Assembly (NCBI GenBank): GCA_009908845.1
Contig: JAAAOQ010000210.1
Coordinates: forward strand, 1-39,801
Source of the DNA: Gammaproteobacteria bacterium
Lineage (GTDB): Bacteria > Pseudomonadota > Gammaproteobacteria > Chromatiales > Chromatiaceae
Length of the DNA stretch: 39,801 nucleotides
Direction of reading: 5' to 3'
Shown: piece by piece, positions 15,931-25,800 of the stretch
How positions within the stretch are numbered: position 1 is the stretch's first letter
Layout: each line of letters starts with the position of its first letter
Notes under the pieces: model-generated
What the model was told of the DNA's origin: nothing
The model's database searches: none
The model's input: the letters and a program-made list of their open reading frames with translations, nothing else
Program-made: the position numbers and the translations under genes

Positions 15931-17058
15931 TCAGCGGTCGAGCAGATCGTTCAGCGCGATCCCGACCGATACCGCATTCTGCTTAAAGTTATAGTCGATC
16001 ATCGTATCGCCGTAGCCGCTGAAGGCGACCAGATAGCCGCGCAACGGCCCGAGGATCTCGGGCGTCATCCAGGTGGCACGCACCGCACCCTTGAACTCCG
16101 CGGGATTACCGCGCGCCATCAGTGTGAAGCTGTTGCCGCGCCACTTGTAGACGGCAGTGATATCCCCGTAGCCATAGTAGTCGGTGATGTCGGGGTTATC
16201 CTCATCGGAGCCCTCGTCGTCGATCCTGATCCAGGGCCGCAGCAGCAGCGCGAAGTCGCCCTTCTCGAGCCCGATCCGAGCGATGAGCCGATCCCAGCTG
16301 CGCGAGATCGGATCGGCGCGGCCGTTGGACTCGTGAGTGTAACCGAGACCGAGCAGGCCCAGGTCGAAACCCGCCAAGGACAGCTGCGGCTGCCAGGCAA
16401 CCATCAGCTCGGGCTTGTAGTTCGTGTCGCGGAACGGGCTCGAATTCTCATCGTTGTAGACTTGCCAGAAGCTCTGCTGGGTATAGGCAAACCAAAGGCC
16501 GAGACGGCGGTCGTCGCTCGCCCAGACCCGGGTCTTGAAGCTGATCTGGAAGGCGGCCTCGATCTCGTCGACCTCACTCCCCGGGGTCTCGAGGGCGCTG
16601 AGCACCGGCGAGAATGGCCGATCGTTGGTCCGGCTCTGATAGCGCACCGGGGCCAGGTAGTTCGGATTGAAGAGCTTGATCAGGTAGCGGTCGCTATCCG
16701 GATTGAAGCTCCAGGCGCGCTCGAGCATCGACAAGCTGTCCGCTGCCGGCGCACTGGCGGGGGCTGATCTAGCGAAGTCGGCGCCAGTGCTCGCGGCTGC
16801 CGGCGCAGACATGGACTGCCGCGGCGCACCCTCAGGCTCTGGGTCCGTCGATAAGGCCGCTGGCAAGGCCGGGGAGCGTCCGCTGATCCGGTCGTAACAG
16901 GCGAGTCGTCGCTGGGCGTCGTTGACCGCTGCACAGGATTGCAGGCCGGGCGCCGTGCTGGCCGCCGCCGGCAAGGCCGCGAGCAGCGCAGGCAGCCAGA
17001 CCAGCGCCATGACCGGACGGACGGACTGCCTGCGAGGTAGCGGGATGGAATGGATCAA
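15931..17058 (-). CDS. pldA: Outer-membrane phospholipase A (PldA/OMPLA)
   Basis: About 375 aa. The signal peptide is residues about 1-33 (basic start PRRQSVRP, then MALVWLPALLAALPAAAS). A Cys-rich patch follows, CAAVNDAQRRLACYDRIS, seen at the N-terminus of several periplasmic/outer-membrane proteins, then a Pro/Ala-rich linker to about residue 110. The rest is the OMPLA beta-barrel. The active-site segment is YTHESNGRADP-x-SRSWDR: His242 and Ser244 match E. coli H142/S144, but the position of catalytic Asn156 is Asp256. I place the start at TTG 17058 because GGAGGCG (17072-17066) is seven bases upstream and gives the best signal peptide; ATGs at 17079 and 17010 are alternatives. It is divergent from the hydrolase at 17381. 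Confidence 0.9.
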   Translation of the reverse strand: MIHSIPLPRRQSVRPVMALVWLPALLAALPAAASTAPGLQSCAAVNDAQRRLACYDRISGRSPALPAALSTDPEPEGAPRQSMSAPAAASTGADFARSAPASAPAADSLSMLERAWSFNPDSDRYLIKLFNPNYLAPVRYQSRTNDRPFSPVLSALETPGSEVDEIEAAFQISFKTRVWASDDRRLGLWFAYTQQSFWQVYNDENSSPFRDTNYKPELMVAWQPQLSLAGFDLGLLGLGYTHESNGRADPISRSWDRLIARIGLEKGDFALLLRPWIRIDDEGSDEDNPDITDYYGYGDITAVYKWRGNSFTLMARGNPAEFKGAVRATWMTPEILGPLRGYLVAFSGYGDTMIDYNFKQNAVSVGIALNDLLDR

Positions 17059-17380
17059 GACGGCTCGCCTCCTGCGCATCAGTGATTGGTGACACAATGC
17101 GAAAGTTATGGATATCGACCGGTTCGGCTCTAAGCGCGCCAGGGCCGCATCGGATGAGGCCCCGGTCACCAAGACGGCCCTGCCTACGCAAAGATCGACA
17201 CGGAGCATCCGCGACAGTCTACAACCCCGCTGAACCGACAGCGCTACCAGTTCCGGACCGCGGATGGTGCGGTCTATTCGGTTCTGACGCGCGGCCTCTG
17301 ATCGGGGCGCCGCTGCGCGTCCGCCCAGCTGACCACGGCCGATCACCAAAACTTCAAGACCGCCGTTGAGGGCCGCACAA
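17059..17380. other. Divergent intergenic region between pldA and the alpha/beta hydrolase gene
   Basis: About 320 bp that must contain both promoters. I see an A/T-rich patch near 17095-17115 but no convincing hexamer pair. The open frames crossing it are extensions of pldA and the hydrolase without coding character. Confidence 0.4.
17066..17072 (-). promoter_or_regulatory. Shine-Dalgarno supporting a TTG start for pldA
   Basis: GGAGGCG on the minus strand lies seven bases before TTG 17058. It would sit inside the coding region if ATG 17079 were used, and that ATG has no such element upstream. This decides the start in favour of TTG. Confidence 0.55.
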
Positions 17381-18904
17381 ATGTCCGTTCGCTTACTCAA
17401 ACGCTTCAGTCTCTGGGCACTGATCGCAGCCCTCGGATTCCTGACCGGAGTGGTTGTCCTTTATGTGCTCTGGGTACGCAGCGGTCCGGCAGTCGAGCTC
17501 TGGCATACCGTCGAGCTGACGGAGGAATTCCGCGCCGACCAGGCTGGTCGACTGAACGGCTTCCACGATTACCAGGCGCTGGAGGACCGGCTCTTCGACG
17601 AGCTCCGCAGCAAGGTCTATGCGCTGACGCCAACTGGTCCTGAGCAGGTCCTCAACCGTTTCAGCAGCGGCAGTGCTGCTGATCCCGAAGAACGCAGCCA
17701 GAATTGGAACCGTAGCTTCGAACTGGCCCCAGAAGACCCGGTTGGCGGCGTTCTGCTGCTGCACGGGATGTCAGACAGTCCCTACAGCCTGCGCGCGATC
17801 GGCCAGGCGCTGGCCGATCGAGGCTATCGGGTGCTCGGTCTGCGCATGCCTGGCCATGGCACCGCCCCGGCCGGTTTGCTCTCGGTGACTTGGGAGGATA
17901 TGGCCGCTGCCACCCGAATCGGCATGGCCCACCTTGGCGAAGAGCTCGAGGGCCGGCCGTTGCACATGATCGGCTACTCGACCGGCGCCGCGCTGGCGCT
18001 GGACTATGCACTGACGGCGATGGCCGCGCAGGGTATCGAGGCGGTCCGATCAACACAGGTGCCGGCGAGCCTGGTGCTGGTCTCGCCGGCGATCGGTATC
18101 ACCCCCGCGGCCGCAGCGACCCCCTGGCTGATCCGCCTGTCGCGGATTCCAGGGCTTGAGCAGGTCGCTTGGACCACATTGCTGCCCGAGTTCGATCCGT
18201 TCAACTACAACGCCTTCTCGGCCAACGCGAGCCTGCAGGTGCACCGAATGACGCGCTCGACCACCGCACGGGTGCGTGAGCTCTCAGCCAACGGGCCGAT
18301 CCGCGACTTCCCGGCAACCCTGGTCCTGCTGAGCGTGGTCGATGCGACGGTCTCGCCCGAGGCCGCAGTCGACAACCTGCTTGGCCGGCTTGCACCGGGC
18401 CGGCACGGGCTGCTGCTCTATGACATCAACCGCCGAGCGGTGACCTCGACGCTGTTGATCAGCGAACGCGCGGCGCTTGCCGAGCGGCTCCTCGAAGACC
18501 CGACGCTGCCCTTTGAGCTGACCCTGATCACCAATGCCGGCCCGGATACCCGTGAGGTTGTCGCCCTGCGCAAACCGCCGCTCAGCACCGAGCCGACCCG
18601 AACCGACAAGATCCCCGAGCCCTGGCCCGCGGATGCGCTCTCGCTCTCCCACGTCGATCTCCCGTTTCCGATCGACGACCCGCTCTACGGGCGCTATCCG
18701 CCGCCCGATACCGATCAGGTGTTCCTGGGCCAGCTCGCGATACGAGGTGAGCGCGGGGTGTTCAAGGTCCCCGCGCAGTGGCTGCTGAGGCTGCGCCACA
18801 ATCCCTTCTACGACTACCAAGCGCAACGGATGCTCGACTGGATCGGCGCAGCAAATGGAGCGCAGCCGCCGCCCCGCGGTGCGCCGACCGCCAAAGCCGA
18901 CTGA
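17381..18904 (+). CDS. Membrane-anchored alpha/beta hydrolase
   Basis: 507-aa predicted serine hydrolase. One N-terminal membrane helix (about residues 9-32, LWALIAALGFLTGVVVLYVLW) anchors a periplasmic domain. The fold signatures are LLLHGMSDSPYSLR (oxyanion HG at 128-129), RMPGHGTAP, and the nucleophile elbow GYSTG with Ser200. A C-terminal LSHVDLPFPIDDPLYG segment carries a candidate catalytic His, and VVDATVSPEA a candidate acid. The substrate is unknown; a lipase/esterase role is inference, strengthened slightly by the divergent phospholipase gene. The ATG at 17381 has GAGG nine bases upstream and is preferred to the in-frame TTG at 17366. Confidence 0.85.
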   Translation: MSVRLLKRFSLWALIAALGFLTGVVVLYVLWVRSGPAVELWHTVELTEEFRADQAGRLNGFHDYQALEDRLFDELRSKVYALTPTGPEQVLNRFSSGSAADPEERSQNWNRSFELAPEDPVGGVLLLHGMSDSPYSLRAIGQALADRGYRVLGLRMPGHGTAPAGLLSVTWEDMAAATRIGMAHLGEELEGRPLHMIGYSTGAALALDYALTAMAAQGIEAVRSTQVPASLVLVSPAIGITPAAAATPWLIRLSRIPGLEQVAWTTLLPEFDPFNYNAFSANASLQVHRMTRSTTARVRELSANGPIRDFPATLVLLSVVDATVSPEAAVDNLLGRLAPGRHGLLLYDINRRAVTSTLLISERAALAERLLEDPTLPFELTLITNAGPDTREVVALRKPPLSTEPTRTDKIPEPWPADALSLSHVDLPFPIDDPLYGRYPPPDTDQVFLGQLAIRGERGVFKVPAQWLLRLRHNPFYDYQAQRMLDWIGAANGAQPPPRGAPTAKAD

Positions 18905-18920
18905 GCCGGCTTGCGCCCGC

Positions 18921-19643
18921 TCAGTTGGGCTCAGGGAGCGCAATGCCCAACCGACTAAGCCCCTGCTCCGCCTGACCGGCCCAGTCACGATTCGCTGCAG
19001 GACTGGCCGGGCTCGGATGAAGGATGCGACCGATGCGCAGCGGCTCGCCCGACAAGGCAGCCAGCGCGCGCTGCTCAGCAAACCGCCCGATACCGACGAC
19101 GAATTGCGGCTGAAGTTGCGAAACCGTCGCGCGCAATGCTCGATCGCAGGCCGCGAACAGTGGCTCGCGCTCTGCAGCGGGCAGCGCATCCGGCGTCAGG
19201 TTGCGCCCCGTCTCGGTCATGAAGACTAGCGGACAATAGTTGGCGACGAAGTACTGGGCGAAGAACCGCTCGGGCGTATCGAACCGTGCACGCGCCCAGC
19301 CCCACAGACGCTGACCACTGACCTCCCGCCGCGGGCAATCGAACCCGAGCACGGGTCGCTTGGGGTGCACCGACGCAGGCACAGCGATTGGCTCCTTGAT
19401 GCCGAGCCAATCGCGGACCATTTCCACGTCACCAAAGGGCACACCGGTCTGCGCCATTCCGAATGGCCCGGGATTCATGCCCAGCAGCAGTACCGAACGC
19501 GATCCCTGCCCGAATCGCGACAGATACGCGCGATACCCCGCCCAAGCGTAATCGAGTGGGTTATAGACCGTCGCCACCGGTGGCTGGAACGCCAAGCGCT
19601 CAACCTCGGCACGCAGCGCCGAGGCGATCTCAATTGGTGTCAT
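18921..19643 (-). CDS. SMUG-type (family 3) uracil-DNA glycosylase
   Basis: 240-aa single-strand-selective monofunctional uracil-DNA glycosylase homologue. It excises uracil and related oxidised pyrimidines at the start of base-excision repair. The family motif GMNPGPFGMAQTGVPFG starts at residue 55 and contains the water-activating Asn. HPSPASPAANRDW near 209 contains the second active-site motif with His209. SMUG1 proteins are sporadic in bacteria. The start is ATG 19643; the frame extends 40 codons further to 19763 but without family character. It converges with the hydrolase gene with a 16-bp gap. Confidence 0.9.
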   Translation of the reverse strand: MTPIEIASALRAEVERLAFQPPVATVYNPLDYAWAGYRAYLSRFGQGSRSVLLLGMNPGPFGMAQTGVPFGDVEMVRDWLGIKEPIAVPASVHPKRPVLGFDCPRREVSGQRLWGWARARFDTPERFFAQYFVANYCPLVFMTETGRNLTPDALPAAEREPLFAACDRALRATVSQLQPQFVVGIGRFAEQRALAALSGEPLRIGRILHPSPASPAANRDWAGQAEQGLSRLGIALPEPN

Positions 19644-19923
19644 TGTGCGCCGCCGCCACTCAGAACCCGTCAGCCTTCGGGACCTTTGACACAGCTGTTG
19701 CAGCAGTACAACTAAACTGTAAGATGGTGTCCAAACAACAAACCTATGGTATAGTTCGCCCACTAAGGCGGTTTTTTTGCTTTTCTTGTTTCATTTTTCC
19801 GACAACGCGCTATTATTGTGTCACGGCAGTCGTTCGGACGTCGACGCCAAGTCCTCGTCAACTGCTGGGCACTCCAAGGCCGTCACCCAGTCTGCACCTC
19901 TAACCTGACGATAGGAGCCACTG
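19644..19923 (+). promoter_or_regulatory. A/T-rich promoter region of the first OmpA-like gene, with a possible attenuator
   Basis: This is one of the most A/T-rich stretches of the window. TTGCAG (19698-19703), 16 bp and TAAGAT (19720-19725) form a plausible sigma-70 promoter on the plus strand. About 32 bp downstream CGCC-CACTAA-GGCG (19757-19770) followed by seven T (19772-19778) looks like a weak intrinsic terminator. Another -10-like TATTAT lies at 19811-19816. The layout could give either two promoters or an attenuated leader for the OmpA-like gene. The SMUG gene's promoter must also be here. Confidence 0.45.
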
Positions 19924-20514
19924 ATGTTCATCACGACGAAACCCTTCCGCACCGCGGCCCTCGCCTGCACGGCAGCGGCCGCTCTCTTGATGGGCGGCAC
20001 CGCTGTCGCCGACGAGATGCAAGAGTCGTATTGGTATGCCGCTGGCAGCAAGAACTTCCCCGACGGCCAGCTGTGGGCGACCAGCTACGGCGAGTGCTGG
20101 CAGAGCGCCTACCCCAGCGGCCCCACCAACCTGCCGCCTTGCGAGCGCGATATCGTCCCAGCCGAGATCACGGTCCAGCTGCTGTTCGAGTTCGACAAGT
20201 ATCGGGTTCCGGAGACCGTCGTGAACCGCGAGGTCCTGGCCGAGATCGATGACTACATCGCCAAGGTCCAGAGCACTCCGGTGGAAGAGTACGTCACCAT
20301 CGTCGGTCATACCGATGCGAAGGGCTCGGACGCCTACAACATGGCGCTCGGGATGCGGCGCGCCGATGCCGTGCGTGACTACTTCATCGCCGAAGGCTAT
20401 CCGGAGCGCCTGCTCGCCCCGGCCGAGAGCCTTGGCAAGCGTGACCTGCTGCCGCAGTACAGCCCGTTCTCGGTCGAGCAGCGCCGCGTCGTCATCACCA
20501 AGGTCGATCAGTAA
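19924..20514 (+). CDS. OmpA-domain envelope protein (copy 1)
   Basis: 196-aa exported protein. The signal peptide is residues 1-29 (TAALACTAAAALLMGGTAVA-D). A short Cys-containing linker (GECWQSAYPSGPTNLPPCE) joins it to an OmpA C-terminal peptidoglycan-binding domain (about 83-195), with LLFEFDKY, VTIVGHTDAKGSDAYN and MALGMRRADAVRDYF. It lacks the OmpA beta-barrel, so it probably sits in the periplasm bound to peptidoglycan. AGGAG seven bases upstream supports the ATG at 19924. It is followed by a strong terminator and a paralogue. Confidence 0.92.
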   Translation: MFITTKPFRTAALACTAAAALLMGGTAVADEMQESYWYAAGSKNFPDGQLWATSYGECWQSAYPSGPTNLPPCERDIVPAEITVQLLFEFDKYRVPETVVNREVLAEIDDYIAKVQSTPVEEYVTIVGHTDAKGSDAYNMALGMRRADAVRDYFIAEGYPERLLAPAESLGKRDLLPQYSPFSVEQRRVVITKVDQ

Positions 20515-20635
20515 GCGGCCCATTAAGCCGCTCGCATAGGCCCGACGCCAAACCTGGCTGACACACCGGCGCAGGCTTCGGCCTATCGATTAGGCGGCGA
20601 GCCCGAGGCGTTTGGCGCCGGCCATCGAGCCTGGC

Positions 20636-20673
20636 AAAGCCGGCTAGCTTCCAGCTAGCCGGCTTTCGCTTTT
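20636..20673 (+). terminator. Rho-independent terminator after OmpA-like copy 1
   Basis: A perfect 13-bp stem (AAAGCCGGCTAGC at 20636-20648, complement at 20654-20666) with a 5-base loop TTCCA, followed by CGCTTTT. It separates the two OmpA-like genes transcriptionally. Confidence 0.88.
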
Positions 20674-20778
20674 GAATCGGTGACCGCCCAGAAACGACTT
20701 CCCGATTTCAAAGCGACCCGTCGCGGCAGCGTCGGGAAGGCAATGATTGATCATTCCTAAGTCGACCCGATTACCGAA

Positions 20779-21369
20779 TTGAAGCCGTCCACCAGAAGAC
20801 CCAGCATCGTTTGCGCCGTCCTCATGCTGCTACTCTGCAGCGGCCCAGCACTCGCTGGATTCGCTGAAGGCACGGCCGGCGGCACCAAGCCTCCAACGCC
20901 GGACCGGAGCAGCCCCCACCCAGGCGGCTGGAGCTGGACAGAGCCGCCCTTCGGTGAGTGCTGGGAGGACCCGACAGCCCAGCAGTTGCCTGCCTGCGGC
21001 GACGTCCGGGTTCCAGAAGAGCTCACGATCAAGCTGCTATTCGAGTTCGACGAGTACATCGTCCCCGACACCGTCGTCAATCGCCCGGTGCTTGCGACGA
21101 TCGACAGCTATATCCGGAAGGTGAAGCGATCTCCTGCCCGTGAGTATGTCACCATCGTCGGGCATACCGATGCCAAGGGATCGGATGCGTACAACATGGC
21201 ACTTGGGATGCGACGAGCAAAGGCCGTGCGCGACTACTTCATTGCCGAAGGCTATCCAGCCGAGCTGCTCGCACCCCCTGAAAGTCGCGGGAAACGCGAG
21301 CTACTGCCGCAGTACAGCCCCTTTTCGGTCGAGCAGCGCCGCGTCGTCATCACCAAGGTCGATCGATAG
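20779..21369 (+). CDS. OmpA-domain envelope protein (copy 2)
   Basis: 196-aa paralogue of the gene at 19924-20514. The start is a TTG (20779), giving a good signal peptide (MKPSTRRPSIVCAVLMLLLCSGPALA); the next in-frame ATG would cut the signal in half. The linker has diverged and is Pro/Thr-rich but keeps FGECWEDPTAQQLPACG, so the two Cys are conserved. The OmpA domain is nearly identical to copy 1 through to VEQRRVVITKVD. No strong ribosome-binding site is visible. Codons differ at many synonymous sites, so the duplication is not very recent, except in the last 40 bp. Confidence 0.88.
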   Translation: MKPSTRRPSIVCAVLMLLLCSGPALAGFAEGTAGGTKPPTPDRSSPHPGGWSWTEPPFGECWEDPTAQQLPACGDVRVPEELTIKLLFEFDEYIVPDTVVNRPVLATIDSYIRKVKRSPAREYVTIVGHTDAKGSDAYNMALGMRRAKAVRDYFIAEGYPAELLAPPESRGKRELLPQYSPFSVEQRRVVITKVDR

Positions 21370-21453
21370 ACCTCGGTCAGCGCCTCGTCCAAGACCTCAA
21401 AGATTGGATCACAGATGCCACGCTGATCGATTCCCAAGGATCGGATTGCAACC

Positions 21454-21478
21454 CTGCCGCACAACATTTGGGCGGCAG
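21454..21478. terminator. Possible bidirectional terminator hairpin
   Basis: CTGCCGC (21454-21460) and GCGGCAG (21472-21478) form a 7-bp stem with an 11-base loop between the convergent OmpA-like copy 2 and GNAT genes. No T tract follows, so this is tentative. Confidence 0.35.
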
Positions 21479-21482
21479 ATGA

Positions 21483-21923
21483 TCAAGGCTGCCCAACCAT
21501 TTTCGATACCCGCCTAACCATCCGCCGGTGCGGAATCCCAGCGTCGTCGAAGACCGGACCGACCGGCTCGAAACCGAATCGCTGGTAAAAGCCGATTACG
21601 GCTGTTTGGGCATTCAGAAACGGATCTTGGCTCCCATCTGCCGCAAGGGAATCGAGTACCTGCTTGAGCAAACCCCGGCCGATACCCTGCCCGCGATAGC
21701 CTTTCCGCACGGCCATCCGGCCGATCTGGCCCGAAGGCAAGACACGAACGGCGCCGACCGGCCGACCGGACCCGGTCTCGGCGAGCCAGTGGCGCGCAGC
21801 CGCATCGAGCCCGTCCCATTCCTCGGCCTCCGGGACACCCTGCTCCTCAACGAAGACATCGCGCCGGATTGAGCTCAGCGCCTGATGGTCCAGTGCCCAG
21901 TCAGCCTGTCGGATGCGGATCAT
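21483..21923 (-). CDS. GNAT family N-acetyltransferase
   Basis: 146-aa acetyl-CoA-dependent acetyltransferase. The fold is covered: N-terminal IRRDVFVEEQGVPEAEEWDG (the ElaA-like subgroup signature), strand GAVRVLPSGQIGRMAV, the pyrophosphate-binding loop R-x-x-x-G-[QG]-x-G (RKGYRGQGIGRGLL, about 73-86) and C-terminal AVIGFYQRFGFEPVG. The substrate is unknown. It follows roxA by 38 bp on the same strand and may be co-transcribed. Confidence 0.9.
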   Translation of the reverse strand: MIRIRQADWALDHQALSSIRRDVFVEEQGVPEAEEWDGLDAAARHWLAETGSGRPVGAVRVLPSGQIGRMAVRKGYRGQGIGRGLLKQVLDSLAADGSQDPFLNAQTAVIGFYQRFGFEPVGPVFDDAGIPHRRMVRRVSKMVGQP

Positions 21924-21961
21924 TGCTCGCCGGAAACCTCTGTTGCAGCGGCCGGTCGGCT

Positions 21962-23194
21962 TTAGGCAGACTCATCCGGGACACGATAGTGACCCGCGTT
22001 GAACAGCGTTGCGAGCAGCGCCTGCGCCGGCTCTTGATCGAGCCAGGGTTGAGCTCGGCCAGCCTCGAGCTCCCGACCGTTCGCCAACAGCGAGACGAAC
22101 GGCGCCAGTTCAGCCGGCAGACGATGATGTTCCCCATTCGCAAACAGCAACACCGGCCCAACGGGCTCCGATGATCGCGCGAACAACAGCAACGAGCGCC
22201 CATCACGCTGGAGCGCCCCCCGCGATTCCAATAGCGCAATGACCGCAGTGACAGGCCAAGAGGGTTCGAGCGGCGCCAGCTCCAGATTGAGCTTCGGCTC
22301 TGTCATCCATTTCCCGAGCCAAACCGCGAAGTCGTCGCACCCGGCCGCAGTGATACCCGACTCGATCTGCGTACGCATACTGGCGATCGTCGCCGCCGTC
22401 AACTCGGCCGGATCGTCCGGCGTCACGGCAACCGAGCCGCCGTCCGGAGACGGATCGCGCCAGCGGCCGGCCGGAGTAAAGCGCTCCGCCACCTCGGCCA
22501 GCCAGTCGTCCGCGAGCTCGCCCCAGCTCGGCGCGCGCAGGCCCACCGACCAGGTCTGACAGGCGCCCTCGGCGACCCCCCAATGCGGGACCCCTGGCGG
22601 CAGGTAGAGGATGTCGCCAGGCTCGAGCAGCCAGTCCTGATCCGGTTCGAATCGTTCGAGGATCTTGATCTCGAGGTCGGGCAGCAGTTCGAGCGGCGCA
22701 TCGGCGCGGGTCGAGATACGCCAACGTCGGCGGCCTTCGGCCTGGATCAGGAATACATCGTAGTCATCGACATGGGGTCCAACTGAACCCTGATCCTCGG
22801 CGTAGCTAATCATGATATCGTCGAGACGCCACTTGGGCAGAAACCGGAAACGCTCAAGCAGCGCGCCGATCTCCGGGATGTGCTTGTCGACATCCTGCAC
22901 GAGCAGCGTCCAATGCGTCTCCGGAAGCGCCGCAAAGTGCTCAGCATCGAACGGCCCATGCAACAGCTGCCAAGGGCCCTGTTCGCTCCGCTCAAGCAGG
23001 ATGCGCGCCTCGACATCGGGCTCGCAGGCGAGACCGGCCAACTCATCGGCTGGCAGCGGATTCTCGAAGCCCGGCAGCGCTTGACGCATCAGCAGCGGCC
23101 GGCGTTGCCAGTAGCGTGCTAGGAAGCCCTCGGCATCCAGCCCGGATGGAAACCGCAATGTTGGGAACGATGAGTTATTGACCGTATTGGGCAT
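21962..23194 (-). CDS. roxA: Ribosomal protein arginine hydroxylase RoxA/YcfD (JmjC cupin)
   Basis: 410-aa 2-oxoglutarate/Fe(II)-dependent oxygenase. In E. coli the homologue hydroxylates an Arg of ribosomal protein L16. The iron triad is visible: His141 and Asp143 in VGPHVDDYDVFLIQ, and His204 in LPPGVPHWGVA. GRRRWRIS and SVGLRAPSWGEL are also family features. The C-terminal winged-helix region (about 250-410) matches the known two-part architecture. I start at ATG 23194 (MPNTVNNSSFPTLRFPSG); the frame extends 45 codons upstream without family character. It is part of the same-strand series purB, EamA transporter, roxA, GNAT. Confidence 0.92.
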   Translation of the reverse strand: MPNTVNNSSFPTLRFPSGLDAEGFLARYWQRRPLLMRQALPGFENPLPADELAGLACEPDVEARILLERSEQGPWQLLHGPFDAEHFAALPETHWTLLVQDVDKHIPEIGALLERFRFLPKWRLDDIMISYAEDQGSVGPHVDDYDVFLIQAEGRRRWRISTRADAPLELLPDLEIKILERFEPDQDWLLEPGDILYLPPGVPHWGVAEGACQTWSVGLRAPSWGELADDWLAEVAERFTPAGRWRDPSPDGGSVAVTPDDPAELTAATIASMRTQIESGITAAGCDDFAVWLGKWMTEPKLNLELAPLEPSWPVTAVIALLESRGALQRDGRSLLLFARSSEPVGPVLLFANGEHHRLPAELAPFVSLLANGRELEAGRAQPWLDQEPAQALLATLFNAGHYRVPDESA

Positions 23195-23325
23195 TCGGTT
23201 AGGGCTTTTCACAAGACAGCTCAACAGCCTGATTGCACGATATTTCTCCGACTTCGTCAGCGGACGCCCTTCACTCGGAGGTCGCCCGTTTTGTCGGCCC
23301 ATAACAGACACAGCTTGCGTCGCAA

Positions 23326-24258
23326 TCACCCGGAGCGGCTGTACGCCCCTGACCCCTCGCGCGGCCCGCGCACCCGCACCCCGTTGCGCGCTCGGCTCGC
23401 CAGCAGTCCGCCGGCGGCGATCAGCAGGGTTCCCAACAACAGGCTCAACGTCAACGGCTCATCCCAGAACAACCAGCCGTAAGCGGCGCCAAAGATCACT
23501 GAGAAATAACCGAACGCGCCCATGCGCGAGGCCGGCGCCAGCGTCAGACCGCGCGTCAGCGCCAACTGACCGAGCGTGGCAGCAATCCCGATGCCGAGCA
23601 ACAGACCCAAAGCGGTTGCAGTCGGCGTCTGCCATTCCCACGCCAGGGGTACGGCGGAGATCAGACCGCCGATCAGTGCGAAATAGAACACGATCCGGGT
23701 CGTCGGTTCCGAGCCCGAGAGACGGCGCACCGTCACCTTGGCCACCGCAGCGAACACCCCGCCGAGCAAGCCGATCAAGGCCACCAGCGACACTCCGCCC
23801 CAGGCCGTATCCGGTGCCAGGTCGAGGATGACGACGACGCCGGCGAAGCCGATCCCCAGCGCCACCCAGAGCAGGCCGGTCACCCGCTCCTGCAGCCAGA
23901 GCATCGCAAACAGCGGGATGAACAGCGGCGCGGTCAGCTTGAGCAGCATCGCCTCGCCCAACGGCAGCTCGGCGATCGCATAGAAAAAGCAGTACATCGC
24001 CGAGATGCCGGCCGTCGCCCGCAGCAGGTGGAGGCCCGGCACGGCCGTCTTCAGATCACCGAGACCGTTGCGAAGCAGCCAGGGTGCGAGCAACAGGATG
24101 CCGACCAGGTTCCGGCCGAAGACCACCATCGCGTTCGGCAGCTCGCCCGAAACGAGCCGGATACCGACGCCCATCGACGCGAAGCAGAACTCGCCCAGCA
24201 CGATGAAACCCGCCCCGAGCAGCAGGCGCTGAGGACCCTGCAGGCGGCGATCAGGCAA
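23326..24258 (-). CDS. EamA/DMT-superfamily transporter
   Basis: 310-aa inner-membrane protein with ten predicted helices in two EamA repeats (about 15-145 and 157-290). Segments such as RNLVGILLLAPWLL, YCFFYAIAELPLGEAMLLKLTAPLF and GYFSVIFGAAYGWLFWDEPLT are typical of RhaT/EamA exporters. The substrate cannot be told from sequence. The earliest possible start is a TTG at 24258, only four codons after a stop; no better ATG precedes the first helix. It lies 50 bp after purB on the same strand. Confidence 0.9.
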   Translation of the reverse strand: MPDRRLQGPQRLLLGAGFIVLGEFCFASMGVGIRLVSGELPNAMVVFGRNLVGILLLAPWLLRNGLGDLKTAVPGLHLLRATAGISAMYCFFYAIAELPLGEAMLLKLTAPLFIPLFAMLWLQERVTGLLWVALGIGFAGVVVILDLAPDTAWGGVSLVALIGLLGGVFAAVAKVTVRRLSGSEPTTRIVFYFALIGGLISAVPLAWEWQTPTATALGLLLGIGIAATLGQLALTRGLTLAPASRMGAFGYFSVIFGAAYGWLFWDEPLTLSLLLGTLLIAAGGLLASRARNGVRVRGPREGSGAYSRSG

Positions 24259-24308
24259 TGGAAGCGCACATCAGCGAGGTTTGGTACCCATCAAGCGGCT
24301 GACGCCCC

Positions 24309-25748
<1,440 letters not shown>

Positions 25749-25800
25749 TTAACGGCTCACACTTCCATCAGTTCCTGTTATCGGGAACGGCATCATGCCC

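Noticed and set aside
23195-23329. 45-codon N-terminal extension of roxA
   Set aside because: The family N-terminus begins just after ATG 23194; the extension has no similarity to RoxA/YcfD.
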